DNA of 64,000 nucleotides, from assembly GCA_904063045.1 (NCBI GenBank), contig CAJFCJ010000024.1:801777-865776 (forward strand), given 5' to 3'. This stretch comes from Dimorphilus gyrociliatus. Its lineage: Eukaryota; Annelida; Polychaeta; Dinophilidae. Below, one piece after another: positions 37,945-49,947 of the stretch (within the stretch, counting starts at the first letter, position 1; each line of letters begins with the position of its first letter). The notes under the pieces were generated by a model. The model worked only from the letters and a program-made list of their open reading frames with translations, was not told the origin of the DNA and did no database searches. Made by a program: the position numbers and the translations under genes.

Positions 37945-39340
37945 CTGCAAGAAAAACATAATGTGAAAATAGTTTAATTATTCTTTCATATAATAAATAA
38001 GGTTAGTTTACTTTCGTTACTGTATTTCTAAGTAAGTACAAATAGCGAAATTAAAGTTTTCTTTTATATTGTCTGTTCCGTCAATCAAAGCCTGTTTAAT
38101 ATTCAAATTTTATGTATTTCAAACACCTGTATATGATTAATAAATTTAAAAGTATGTTTGTGTCAGCTGACTTATGAAGGTGAAAGAAATGTCAACTTTG
38201 ATATCACTAATGTGAAAGAGCAACGTGTTTGTCCCAATTTTCAGAAAAACTATATAAATAAATACAGAATTAATTATATTAATGAAAAGTCATAATAGTT
38301 TTAAAGTAATCCTTACAGTTCTTACGAAGACAAGATATCACTTGCAATCAAAACTATTAAAGGAATTTATTAAAAAAAAGAAACATAAGCAAGAAAAATA
38401 GATATGAAAAAAATGTACTTTCTTTTTTCATGGCCAGTGATAAACTAAGTCTACATTAGGCCTATAATTATAAGACTAATGATCTAATTTTAACTTTGTT
38501 TGTATGTAAATTAACCACGAATGATATGATATATTATTTTAAATCAATGAAAAAGATCTTGTAAATCTTAATATTAATAGCTTTATAGTTTATCCTCAAT
38601 AAAAATTACTATAGAATGGTATTGAATAAACTAGATTAAAAAATTGCTTGCTCATCAAAACCATCTAGCTTTGAAAAGTGTCTGGTCTTTATTACCTTGA
38701 CTGATTTTTATAAATATGTTGTTTTTTAAAAAAAACAAATAAAAAGAAATGTTAATCTATTTCTTAAGATATTTTCCATTATTAAATGAAGAAGCGTAGG
38801 GATTAAATGTAAAGGCAAGATTAAAATGACTAAATGTGAAGAGGGAGGGCGGAAGAAGGGATAGGGAGGGAGGGGCATGTAGGTGTGGGTGGAGAAGAGA
38901 AAAGAGAACTATGTGGATAAATATAATGGTTTACAACAGGCTGTTCAGTGAAATAGATAGAAGAAGAAAAAGCCAAAGAGGCAAACAAAGAGAGGCAAAG
39001 GTGGAGAGAATATTTACACTTCTCTTCGAATTCTTTTTTAACATTCTACTATTTAACTAATCATTATCTAGATTATTTGTTGACATACATTTAATTATAA
39101 TTATAACAAATATGTGAATTGTCATGTGTTCGAAAAACAAATTAGGGTCACTAAGGTCACATTAAGGCGGAGACAGCCCATTTTTTGATAAGAGAATTAT
39201 TTATATTGGGGCAAAATTTTATTAAAGTTACATCTTATTCAAAAGTTTTTGGTAAGGCAGACAAAGATCTTCAATTTTTTGAAAATCAGCATTAAACTTA
39301 TTCAATTTTGTATTTTATTAAATTTATAGAGAAAAAAAAT
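37945..39340. other. Divergent spacer between the cysteine-rich paralogues
   Basis: 1.4 kb holding both promoters and probably both 5'-UTR exons. A donor-like AACGAAAGTAAAC near 38010 (- strand) and an acceptor AATTTATAG at 39330 (+ strand) fit 5'-UTR introns. A purine-rich patch lies at 38830-38900; the frame opened in it is low complexity and not credible. Confidence 0.5.
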
Positions 39341-40096
39341 ATGTTGGTCTACTTAGCAGCATTGTTCGTTCTCGTCGGCTCATCTTGGGCTCAGTCGAAG
39401 TAAGATATTTCTCTCTTTATATTCTATTATTCTATTTCACATATAAATATACTAATATATGAATACAAATCCTGCAATCTAATTACAGTTGCACCTGTAC
39501 CGCATTCGTTGATCCTAACGGTTTACCACCAGAATATATCGATGTTAATCAATTCGGTGTTGTTGGAAATACTGAATGTGGTGATAGAGGTATGAAAAAG
39601 AAATATTCCCTATTTTGTTTATTGTTTTATTGTGGGAAACTAGCACTTTATCTTTCTTAGGTTTAATTGATTGCGCTAAGTGGTGCAAGGATAAATTTGT
39701 TCCATGGTTCGATAATTTGGATCTTCAAGCCCCAAGACCTAACGTATATTAATTAATCCCTTTTTATGAACTGCAATCAGAAATATATGTAATATTCTTT
39801 TCTTATCTCTATTATTATAGGACAGTCAAAATCGTATTTGGGGTAAATACATGTGCGATCAAATTAGAGCTGGTTTGGGACAAGACTACGATGCTGTAAC
39901 CATCACCGAATACGATGCAAGTATGCGATTGGACTCTTGCGGAGGGTAACATTTTATAACTATTAATAGTAACACACCCTAACGTAATCTATATTATTTA
40001 TAAAATAGACAATGGGAAGATGTCATCACTAAGGATGGATCAAACGGCAAAAAATTATGCTGCGATCAAATTGGAAATCTTGTCAACTGCAATTAA
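39341..40096 (+). CDS. Secreted cysteine-rich protein B, paralogue of protein A
   Basis: Exons are 39341-39399, 39489-39589, 39661-39743, 39821-39945 and 40009-40096, encoding 151 residues. A signal peptide (MLVYLAALFVLVGSSWAQS) is followed by NCTCTAFVDPNGLPPE, NTECGDRGLIDCAKWC, KYMCDQIRAGLGQDYDAV, RLDSCGGQWED and KKLCCDQIGNLVNCN. The cysteine order CxC, C..G.IDC...C, [MF]LC/MC, C, LCCD..G....C matches protein A at 37167-37944. The first three introns fall at the same places (after the signal peptide, in the C..D..G segment, and in phase 0 before the third block). It lacks the basic tail of A. The family is not one I can name. A secreted structural, mucus or defence role would be guesswork. 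Confidence 0.88.
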
Positions 40097-40778
40097 AATT
40101 TATCATTTTTATGCTAATTTTACAATACAATTTAATTAAAAATTACGATATCCTAAGGAAATATATTCATTATTAATAAATTATTAACAATTAATGAAAG
40201 AAAGTAATCTCTATTGTTCTTATAGTTGACAGATATGTATACATTGTTTTGTTTAGCTAACTAATCTCTTTTCTTGTGTATTCTTATCTTTTCTGTGAAA
40301 TAACAGAATTTTAGAGTTGAACAAGACTTTTCTTTACGCCAGAATGTGTGATATATGAATATACAATATAAATGTATATATATATATATATATATATACT
40401 AGAGCTTATAAAGCAGTATTATTACTTCTTTTCCTTAATATACAATATTGAAAAGTTAAACCGACACGTCTTTAGTAATTATCATCCAGTGAGATAAAGG
40501 CTTTAATGAAAGAAAAACCTTTCTTTTGTTCGTCAAATAACTAGTCATGTTTAGGGAACAAACATATGGTTATATCCTGAGGTTAAAATACCAAGAATAG
40601 TTATCTTATTCATTTTCGTACTAAATTTAATTTATAGCTCTTAAAGTCTAATATTTCTTTTATTCTATGTAGAATTATCAATAGTTAAAACACGAATGCT
40701 TCATGGTTTGCTTATCTTAAAGTGATGAATTGTTTTTTTTATTAAAAAAGAGCCTCTATTTTTATTTCTAGCCATTTT
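40097..40778. other. Convergent 3' region with (TA)n
   Basis: 682 bp between the stop codons of cysteine-rich protein B and the PQQ dehydrogenase gene, with a (TA)n tract at 40374-40399. No coding potential is seen. Confidence 0.6.
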
Positions 40779-43700
40779 TTAAAGCCAATGAAAAACTAGA
40801 TAAGAAATTATTGCAGTTAGACTGGACGAAAGTAAAAATGTTGCTGAGTTTGTTTGTCTATTCGTTGTCGATGATGGGCTTTTTGTTGTTGATGATGGGT
40901 TTGTTGTTGTTTCAACATATTCGGTTGGTACCGTATAAGCTACGAAATAATTTCCCCTTGGTGGTCTTCCAGCCCAATGGCCTCCGCAATTTAAAACAAT
41001 ATATTGTTTTCCTTTATATCTAAATAACAAGATTATTTTACAAAATTACAAGATAAGAATCATTTTAAAGTGAAACGAAACGATTGATAATAATTATCTT
41101 TAAGAGAGATAAAGTCTTTTTATAGTCTCCAAGTACCTGTAAGTCATTGGAAGAGAAGTACAATCGTGAGTTAACTCCTCAGATTGCCATAATTCTTTTC
41201 CAGTCAGTACGTCATGTACCCATATTTTATGATCCTCAGATCCGGCTCCAATTGCTATTCCACTACCCAAAACTAGTTGAGGGGAGAGAGCTTTCCTATA
41301 AAGTAATAGAGATATTTATGATGATGTAGAAATATTAAATTACGCCTATAATATGTTTACCTTGCACCAATGTTTCTCCCCTGGTCCGTTTCAAATGGAT
41401 AATGTCTACCGTATGGTTTCCTCCATCGAATTGTTGCATTATTTAAGTTAATCGCAATCATTTCCGAGTATGGACCATCGTAACAGAAGGAATATTCATC
41501 TGGAGCTCTTTTTTATTTTTAGAAAGATAAAATTATAATAAGTAAAGAGAAGAGAGAAATCTATTGGAATAAGACTCACGAAAAACGTTTATGACACATA
41601 TTATATGGAGATCGTGGAGGATTTGGATTAGGTTGAGATCGACACCAAGACGTCTCGTTCTTTCTCATCAGTTGTCTAACTATTTAGTTTAAGTAAGAGT
41701 ACAGCCCAAAAGAAAAAGAAGAAAAAGATAATGATACTTGTATATTAAATTACAAATAATTTATAACTAACGCATAATTATGTTGTTAACGATAACTATT
41801 CCAATATTTTCTTTAGGAAAAATAGAAGTACTTTGCCAATTGACCCCTCCCATATCTCCAGGTATTGAAATAATACTTTGATCTAATCTTGGTGGAGTAT
41901 ATTGCTAAGTATTTTAAAATCTTTAATATGCATGTTAATTTGTAATTAGCGTATAAATACTCGTCCTAATCCATCTGTAACTTTAGCAGTTTCAAATAGA
42001 AGTTTAGCACAGTCATCTCGGTTTTGGTTGTAAGGATGATTAACCAAACTGATATCAAAGCTCAGACGACTCAACTGACCTAATGGACCGACTACTCTCC
42101 TTTGAGTTGGACTAGTCCTTTCACCTGGTACCTTTTTAATTTTAATTGAAAGAATTTTTAAATTTAACAACGTAATAGTATAGTATACCAACAGTGCTGG
42201 GTGGAACGAAAAATTCCTCTGTTGGAATAATTTCAGTACCGTTTATGGCGTCGAACATAAACATAGATCCAGTCTTTGTAGGCTGAAATAGTTTAAAATT
42301 TATAAAAAGACGTAAAATAACTATAAGTTACTTGAATATTACGACTATCAGATTAAATGAACTTACGTATAAAACCACTTTAATACTCTTATCATCTTTT
42401 AAAATTGTTGTAATTGTTGGACCGGCGGCTCCATCCTTTTAAGGGGAAAAAGGCTGTTATTATATTGTTGCAATATATTTTTTATCATATGGAAATATTA
42501 CGTAATTCCAAAGGTCATGTTTGACAAATTGCTGATGCCATAATTTTTTCCCAGAGTGAGCGTTAAGAGCAATTACAGAGTCTGTGTACAAATTGTCTCC
42601 TAAGCGATCACCGCCGTAAAAGTCATAATGTGGTGACGAGGAAGCCATATAGACAATACCAGTTTCGCTATCACCTGCTAATGGAGCCCAAACATTGCCT
42701 CCACCGTTATATTCAGTTCCATTTTCCCATGTACTATATCCTGTATCATTTTTATCAACGGGAATGACATAGAATCTCCACTTTAATTCACCAGTTTTAG
42801 GATCAAAACCCCTAGGTTGGCCTTTAGGTGTATCGCTTGTTAAATAATCTGATATTGCTATATTTTAAAAATAAGAATGTGGACCTTAGCTAAATAATTT
42901 TTCTTTGTTTTTGTATCATATTAACTTACAATCTCCAACAATTAATGTATTATTTACTATAATAGGAGCTGAAGTAAAGCCATAAATAAGAACTAATTTC
43001 CCACCGTCATTGAAGTAGGCGTTTTTAATATCTTCAGTTAAATTCAATTTACCCTATGATATTTTATATATATATATATATAAGAATGACAGTTTACTCT
43101 TTCAATTTGTTGTGTTAAGTATCAAAAAGGAAAATAACTACAAACATAATTGCCAAATTCAGGGCAAAATTTTCCTGTTGCTGCATCAACAGCCACTAAA
43201 AAAGCCGATGTAGTAGCCATATATACTCTTTTCCTGCAAAGGTCTCCATCTGCCTTAGTCTCATCAAGCCATGTTGCAACGCCCCGACAAGTCCTATAAG
43301 GATAAAATACACCGATTACTTGGAATTGAGAGATAGTCTGATTTCTAGTGTATTTATATTAAAAAACAAGATAGCCCAGTAGATTTTAATTGATTTTAAC
43401 AGATTATGTACTTTAATAACCATTTGACAATTTGATTCTTTTCAAATTATCATTTGCAATTTCTTGGACAACTGAATATAAAAAACAGATTAAAAATACA
43501 ATTTTCTTTGTGTTTATTACTTAGTTGCTCCAATACTAATATGCTCTCTAAAATCTTTGGTGTCCATATCCGTATTATTCCAGATTTCCGTTCCATTTTC
43601 AGGATCAACAGCAAATAATTGGTTTCTTGCGGTGCAGAAAATTAACAAGTCCCTGTCTTTAAATGAGCAGAGGATACACTTTATTTTTCTTAAGTGATTA

Positions 43701-44037
43701 AACTCTCCATGGATAAATTAAAGAAAAATATTATTTTACCTTTTCCAGAGCCATCATCGATAAAAACTGGTGTACTTTGGTGAACGTATTTCCCATCAGT
43801 GTCATGGGCTTTTGTAAAATTCCATGCTTTGTTAATATATTGAATATTTTCCTTTGTTATATCACTAAGAGGTGAATATCTTAAACCTTCATTTGTGTTG
43901 GTATACTGGGGCCAATAAACTATGAATAATACAATAATTGCAAGTTCAATGTTAATAAAAGAAACGAACTTACCAGAGCCTGGTAAAGCGCAATAAAGTT
44001 TAATAAGGCAAAAAATTAATAAATGTTTAAAAGTCAT
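40779..44037 (-). CDS. Bacterial-type PQQ-dependent (glucose) dehydrogenase, predicted GPI-anchored
   Basis: Fourteen exons in continuous phase: 44037-43974, 43919-43740, 43656-43521, 43293-43146, 43053-42930, 42857-42502, 42435-42367, 42282-42189, 42124-41961, 41904-41772, 41679-41580, 41507-41361, 41295-41137 and 41019-40779. They encode 704 residues. A signal peptide (LLIFCLIKLYCALPG) precedes an eight-bladed quinoprotein propeller. Family marks are WPQYTNTNEGLRYSPLSDIT, the repeated AVDP..G..W blades, FYGGDRLGDNLYTDSVIALN, KHDLWNYDGAAGPT (residues 330-343; catalytic Asp337), PTKTGSMFMFD (Lys362) and SIPGDMGGVNW. The C-terminus is Thr/Ser/Pro-rich, then ends in TFLLSSSLTAIISYLVFHWL, typical of GPI attachment. 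From family knowledge, such enzymes oxidise sugars or alcohols and pass electrons to quinones in the bacterial periplasm. In an animal this suggests horizontal transfer; substrate and electron acceptor are unknown. Confidence 0.92.
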
Positions 44038-45754
44038 CTTGTTTCTTAGTAAAGTGGAAAGGATAAGCCTTTTATGGAAATTTTTTGATAAGAAACTGAT
44101 TAGTAAAAAGATAAGCAAAACACGTAAAACTCCTTAAAGATAAAATAAAAAGAGAATCTATTACAGTAGAGCAAATGGAGCTCTACCTATAATTTCTAAT
44201 TAAATAAAATTACTGTTACATCCTATTTACAAAGAAGAAAGTATATATAGTTATGTATTAAACAAGTTATCTATTTTGTATTTATCATAATAAGAGATAA
44301 GTAAATTTGTAAACAGCCGACTAACTCGTTTAAGAGAGATTATTTATATCTTTTTGTAATAAATAATAAAATAATAATTAAAATGCGATAGTCTTTCGGT
44401 TTTACAGTAGAACTTTTTAATAGAGCTTGTTTTTATTGGAGAGTAGTTATCAGCTTTGCAGTTGAAAACTTTAACTTTCTATATTAGAATGCCAATATAA
44501 TAATAAAACTTTAATCCACCTGACTAAAATCTTTATGAGCATTAACGGACCAGATAATTAGAACGGTAGATAATTATATAATGTATATTTTATATAATAA
44601 GCATAATAATACCAATCCGCTTAAAATCAAATACTGAAATATTTACCAAGGTTTTACACAGACACTTACACTTTTAGAATATATACTGTACATGTTACTT
44701 TTTACCTAAATTAAAAATACCACAGAATCATCATCATTGCAAAAGCTAACATATAGCTGAAAAAAGATAAGAAAAAAACTTAACGTCTATGAAAAAGATA
44801 AATAGTTGCAAAACAAAATAAATGAAGACTAGGAAGGAGAGTGGAATCTAAAAGAGAGATTTGCAAGAGAAAGAGTTATCAAACAGCTTTATAAATTAAA
44901 TTGATCGAAGAAACAAGAAAGACATCTCGCTTCTTTTTATTATATATAAGAACGTTATATACTGTGTTAAGGAGAATACGAAAGGTTACTTTTTTTACAT
45001 ACTTAATTGTTTTTAGTTTCCTTAAAAAAACGGCATGCTTTCAACAAAATATCTTTGTTATTATCATTATTTTTCTTCTTAACTGTTTCCGCCTCGCTTC
45101 CTATATTCCTATATATATATATGTATATGTGTCATTGTACTCTACATATCCATGTATACATTTCTTATTTATTTGCAAGCGATAAATCTTATTTTTCTTG
45201 AAATGTACCATTCTTCTTATGTCTTCGATAGTATTAAATCTTTTAATTAATTAGTTACAGCAGATTGATATTCCTGAAAAAGATTATATCAATTAGATAA
45301 CGCGTTGGTTAGACAATTCGACTGATTCTTCTAAGAGGAAAAGAGAGAGATTGAGTAAAATTGGATAAGAGAATACAAGATATAATGATTGAAAGAGAAA
45401 GCCGAGAAAAAAGAGGTTAAGTAAAGGAAAATGAGCTTTTAGCGAAAGATATGTTTCACAAAGATTGTTTCAAAGGTAAATATTTATTAATCAGTGTATT
45501 TTTATATTATCTCATTAGTTGTCCTGATATCTTAAAATTAGTTGAAATATGCACAAGGTTTTCGATAGAAAATGGGGAGAAATTTATTATTCTCAATGAA
45601 TAAAAAGCTTCATTAATTTGTCTCTATGTTTAATGATAAAAATAAGAGTTACATGATAAGATTATGCATAAAGTAAAAAATTTACTGAAAAAATCCAATA
45701 CGCCAGAGACACCTAGGGTAAGGCTTATTCCTTTTTCTACAGTTATCTTCCGGC
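44038..45754. other. Divergent spacer, PQQ dehydrogenase and GPCR genes
   Basis: 1.7 kb with no supported gene. Frames at 44901-45201 are pyrimidine-rich and unlike protein. It probably contains both promoters. Confidence 0.6.
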
Positions 45755-46819
45755 ATGAGAAATTCAACAGTTGAGGCGAATAACTCAACTAATTTCCATA
45801 GATCTAATAGCATACTGATATTGATAATCAACAGCTTGAATTTGTATGGTTTGCCCATCATATGTATTGTTGGTTTGGCAGGTAATTGTTTATCTATTAT
45901 AATATTCTCGTCTAAAAAATTCAAGCAGTTTCGGAATCAAACTTGCTCTGCCTACCTTTCTGCTCTGGCTTTTTCGGATAGTTTTATCTTGGTAACATTA
46001 TTTTTATCATGGTTAGGTCTGTTCGAAATACGAATAGTTAACTATAAAGGATTTTGTCAGCTTTTACCATACATAACATTCGTCTGCAGTTTTCTCAGCA
46101 CATGGATTATCTGCATTTTTACATTTGAAAGATTTTTTGCTGTTTTCTTCCCATTGAAATTAAAACTAAGGAGTACGAAGAAAGGTGCAACGAAAGTTTT
46201 AGGAGGTTTAGTGCTATTCGCATTGCTACTCTTTCCGTTTCCACTCTGGTCATATTCTGTGAAAGATGGAATATGCGTACATAAGTTAGACTATAAAGGT
46301 TTAATTGAAATAATGAACGCTATGGATGCACTAATAACACTATGTGTACCTTTTCTAATAATTGTACCATTAAATATTGCCATTGCTGTAAAATTAGCTA
46401 AATACGTTACGTTGGGAAGTCATAGATCAGTGAAAACTTATAACGAATCCAGGAGCAGGTCTATGATAACGCAAGATGATAACGAGACCGAATTACAGCC
46501 CTTAGACAACGAAGGGGAGAGTAATAATATTCATCACCAAAGGCATTCCAGAGTTGTGCAGAGGAAATCAGCAAAGTTATTGATTGTTATAGCAACAGCA
46601 TTCTTTTTGTTGAGTACACCATCTTACGCTTTTAAATTATACGTAATATTAAATCAAGAGCCAAATAATCAAAAAATGGTAATAACTGCTAAAATGAGAC
46701 AATTACAGGAAATTTTTCAGGTGTTGTATTATATAAACTTTGCAATTAATTTTTTCTTGTATAGCTTATCATCAAATGCTTTTAGAAATGCGTTAAAACA
46801 GCTGCTATCAATTTGTTAA
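45755..46819 (+). CDS. Class A (rhodopsin-like) G-protein-coupled receptor, peptide-receptor type
   Basis: A single-exon frame of 354 residues with seven hydrophobic helices. The N-terminus has two NST/NNS glycosylation sites. Class A marks are GLAGNCLSIIIFSS (TM1 GN), YLSALAFSDSF (TM2 Asp), an extracellular FCQLLPYI cysteine paired with GICVHKLD in loop 2, and FTFERFFAVFFPLK (E-R-F in place of D-R-Y) after TM3. TM6 has FFLLSTPSYAFK, and TM7 ends INFAINFFLYSLSSNAFRNAL, so the NPxxY proline is replaced by Phe. Loop 3 is long, polar and acidic (QDDNETELQPLDNE). The overall look is that of invertebrate orphan peptide receptors of the FMRFamide/ghrelin-receptor-like group; the ligand cannot be assigned. 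AATAAA lies 12 nt after the stop. No introns, unlike most neighbours, suggests retroposition or a lineage expansion. Confidence 0.93.
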   Translation: MRNSTVEANNSTNFHRSNSILILIINSLNLYGLPIICIVGLAGNCLSIIIFSSKKFKQFRNQTCSAYLSALAFSDSFILVTLFLSWLGLFEIRIVNYKGFCQLLPYITFVCSFLSTWIICIFTFERFFAVFFPLKLKLRSTKKGATKVLGGLVLFALLLFPFPLWSYSVKDGICVHKLDYKGLIEIMNAMDALITLCVPFLIIVPLNIAIAVKLAKYVTLGSHRSVKTYNESRSRSMITQDDNETELQPLDNEGESNNIHHQRHSRVVQRKSAKLLIVIATAFFLLSTPSYAFKLYVILNQEPNNQKMVITAKMRQLQEIFQVLYYINFAINFFLYSLSSNAFRNALKQLLSIC

Positions 46820-46830
46820 AATGCAATTTC

Positions 46831-46836
46831 AATAAA
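46831..46836 (+). terminator. Poly(A) signal of the GPCR gene
   Basis: AATAAA begins 12 nt after the stop codon, which would give a very short 3' UTR if used. Confidence 0.5.
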
Positions 46837-49631
46837 ACTTTACGCTAAATACTATTAATCTTTAGATTTATACTTTTGATGCTATAACATTAAAATATAT
46901 TTCCTTTTCTCTTTTATTGTACATAGGTGTACGTTATAAGTTTATACAGTATATCTATTTTAAGCGAATTTTAGTTTTTCGTAGAGAATTGAGGTTTTAT
47001 CTAGATCCATTGATCTAGATTATTTTCCCTCCAGCCGGGTCACAAGCTACCAAAACCTCCTTATTCCTCATCAGAGATTTAATAGAAAATGAGAGTTTCT
47101 ACCCCTTCCGTTCTCTTCGAATTATTATTGTTATTACTTTTTAAGTACTTCGTTTCAATTAATTATTAGTGCCATTATTACTAAATCATTTATTATAGCT
47201 TAGAATAGTTGCTAATTTCTGTTATTATAATAAATAGTCTTTTCCAGCAATGTTTCCCTCTTGTTTTAACATTTTATTCCCAAGAAGTAAAAATTCTTGT
47301 TCATAGGCTTACTAAGAGTAAATTTCTCTTTTTTTTTAATTTCTTATACGCATTTAATATATAAACATTCTATTTTAGAAATAAATTATGTTTACGACCT
47401 CTTTCCCTGACCTTAACTTTGCCTTTTCTACTAAAACATAATTTAATACTTTACCATTAGTAAATGAAAATAGAAAAGAGAAGATAAAGAAAACAAGTAA
47501 TGAAATCATTATGACAGACTTATAGGAAGAAGAGAAGGGCGAAAGTTTAATATATTTTTTCTTCTCTCTATCATATCAGAGTGTCTTCGAAAGGTAACTG
47601 ACTTCATTAATTAGCAATTTGTAATTAAAAGGGGATCACATCAGATAACTTTACTCTAGTTCTTTATATAAAACAGTTATAATTTTATAATTCATAGTAT
47701 TTTTAGTTTAAGAGTCTTAACAATTTCTATTTTAATATACAGAACGGATATCTATTTTAAATATGTAGACTAAAATATCTTTAGTCTTCTATCATTTGGA
47801 AGGAATTGCATGATAAAAGTATTTCCTCTCTTTCTTCTCCACTTGACAGGCAAAATACTGTTTTTTTTAAATTAGACGCTTTAATTGTACAGAATAAGGG
47901 AATAAGGAGTAATAAAAACGATTTATGAAGCAAGTTTTATTTAGTTTAGATCATTTCTGGAAGTAATAGGCTTATATATGATATATATAACTGTATATAG
48001 CACTTTATAATATATTTTGAGCATGCATTATTATATAACTATAATCTGTGGTAACCTACTTCCCATATAATTTTCATACCCAATCAGGCAATTTTACGTC
48101 TTAAGGTCTGCTAAATTCTAAAATCTCTTGAGTAAACTTGAAATTTAAGAGGAGACAGGCAATTTCTGGCGTAAGCGGATATTGTTATCTTATCTGCGTT
48201 GAGAAGCTTATTTGTGCTGTACAATAATATCCCAGAGGAAGGTAAAAGACAACGAATAAATCCCATTTTTATTCCATAATTACAAGAGTAAACCTATAAT
48301 TAAAAATAATTATTTCAGGAAATGATGAATCCCTAATCAGACAATATAAAAATAGGACTTATAATATACACTATAGTATTTATAAAATATTCGGCTTGTT
48401 AGCTAACATGCATAATTACAGTATTAAGTTAATCGCTAATAGGTCATCCAGAAAATATGATTATACTTTTTAATTCTTTAATTAATATTCATCATTACTT
48501 GAAAATTTAATCCCAGAATGAAATTAAATACTCTTTTAATTAAAAGAAGACTTTTCTTAAGTAATCTTAAATCATTGTAACTGATCAAGTAAGTAGGAAA
48601 GATAAATTGAATGAAATGAATAGATCTAATTAGATATTAACTTAATGAATAAAAGGAACCTTAAGGGAAAGCTAGACTGAGAGGAGAAGTGATTGAGTTA
48701 TTCATATAAAATTTTAATATACATATTGGAAAAAATGATCTAACTTTTATCAGATTGTGAAGAAATGTATACTACAGAAACTGAATTATAACAATAACAT
48801 ATAATTAACATTCTCGTAAGTTGAAATTTCCTGCTAATATATATTCAAATACGTAATTATTAATAGGATTCTTATTGTACCCTAACCAATTTAAATAACC
48901 TTCTGGTATTGTCTGCTTTGACTATTAAACAACAAAATAAAATCGGTCAAATAATTTAAAATAGTTACAGAGAAAAGTTTATTATACATTTCAGCGGTTT
49001 TGTAAGTCAGTGGGACTAAATGAAATTGTGTCACTGTATTTCTTTAAACCTTAAAATATTTCGATTTCCATTATCAATTCATATTGTTTTCTTTAACTTT
49101 ACGACTATTGATTAACTTTAAATTAACGTACAGATGGAACTTGTATTTTTAACTTTATTATGTCAAATAGTCAAGAATAATGAAAAACTTTGTCACGCAA
49201 GAATTAAACTTTTACTACCTATTTTCAGCTGACTATGCATAAAACACAATTTTCTTGGAAGTAGTTACGTAATCAATTGCATATTGATATAGTATTATTA
49301 TTTTGGTTAAAAACGCTTTCTTATTAAAATAATCACTAATTAAAAGCTAATATATGATCTTTATTTTATTTATCTCAATTATTGTAATCTAAAATGACCT
49401 TAATTTGCAAAATCATACACTACTCGCCAAAGATAAAGATAGAATTGTAAGAAGAAAGAGAGGAAAAGGCGTTGGCGTATTAACTTTATAAAAGTCTCAA
49501 AACGCATTTTTCTATTTAAATTATTCAATTTAAATAATAAGCTTAAAGAAGGGAAAATATACACAGCATGTTATTTATCATCGTCAGGTACAGTGTGTTA
49601 TAGAAAAACCTAAATATACAGTATTAGTATA

Positions 49632-49633
<2 letters not shown>

Positions 49634-49686
<53 letters not shown>

Positions 49687-49687
49687 A
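49634..49687. repeat. Compound (TA)n(GA)n microsatellite
   Basis: About 30 nt of TA followed without a break by about 24 nt of GA. Confidence 0.95.
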
Positions 49688-49910
49688 AAGTTATTGTAAA
49701 TTTCGTAAATTTTCAATATTAACAAATATGTTCAATCTATTTTGTCGTTAGAAAATTACTTTATATTTACTATTTAGACCTTTAGACAGTAGGTCGTTGT
49801 TTTGATAATTGGACGAAAAATTAATGCCCTCTATAAAATCTATATAATAAATTGATTTTATATCATTCTTTGTAAAATAGAAATCATGTTTAAACTTTAT
49901 AAAAATACTC

Positions 49911-49912
<2 letters not shown>

Positions 49913-49946
<34 letters not shown>
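49913..49946. repeat. (CT)n microsatellite, inverted partner of the (GA)n at 49664
   Basis: Thirty-four nt of CT end in CTAGAG. It is complementary to the (GA)n tract 225 bp upstream, so the two could pair. Confidence 0.95.

Positions 49947-49947
<1 letters not shown>

Noticed and set aside
38836-39060. Purine-rich plus-strand frame starting MKREGGRRDREGG
   Set aside because: Translation of a GA-rich tract; it lies in the 5' region of the cysteine-rich paralogues.
40779-44037. Bacterial contamination as the source of the PQQ dehydrogenase
   Set aside because: Thirteen short phase-consistent GT-AG introns, AT-rich composition like the neighbours and a eukaryotic GPI-type tail show it is an integrated eukaryotic gene.
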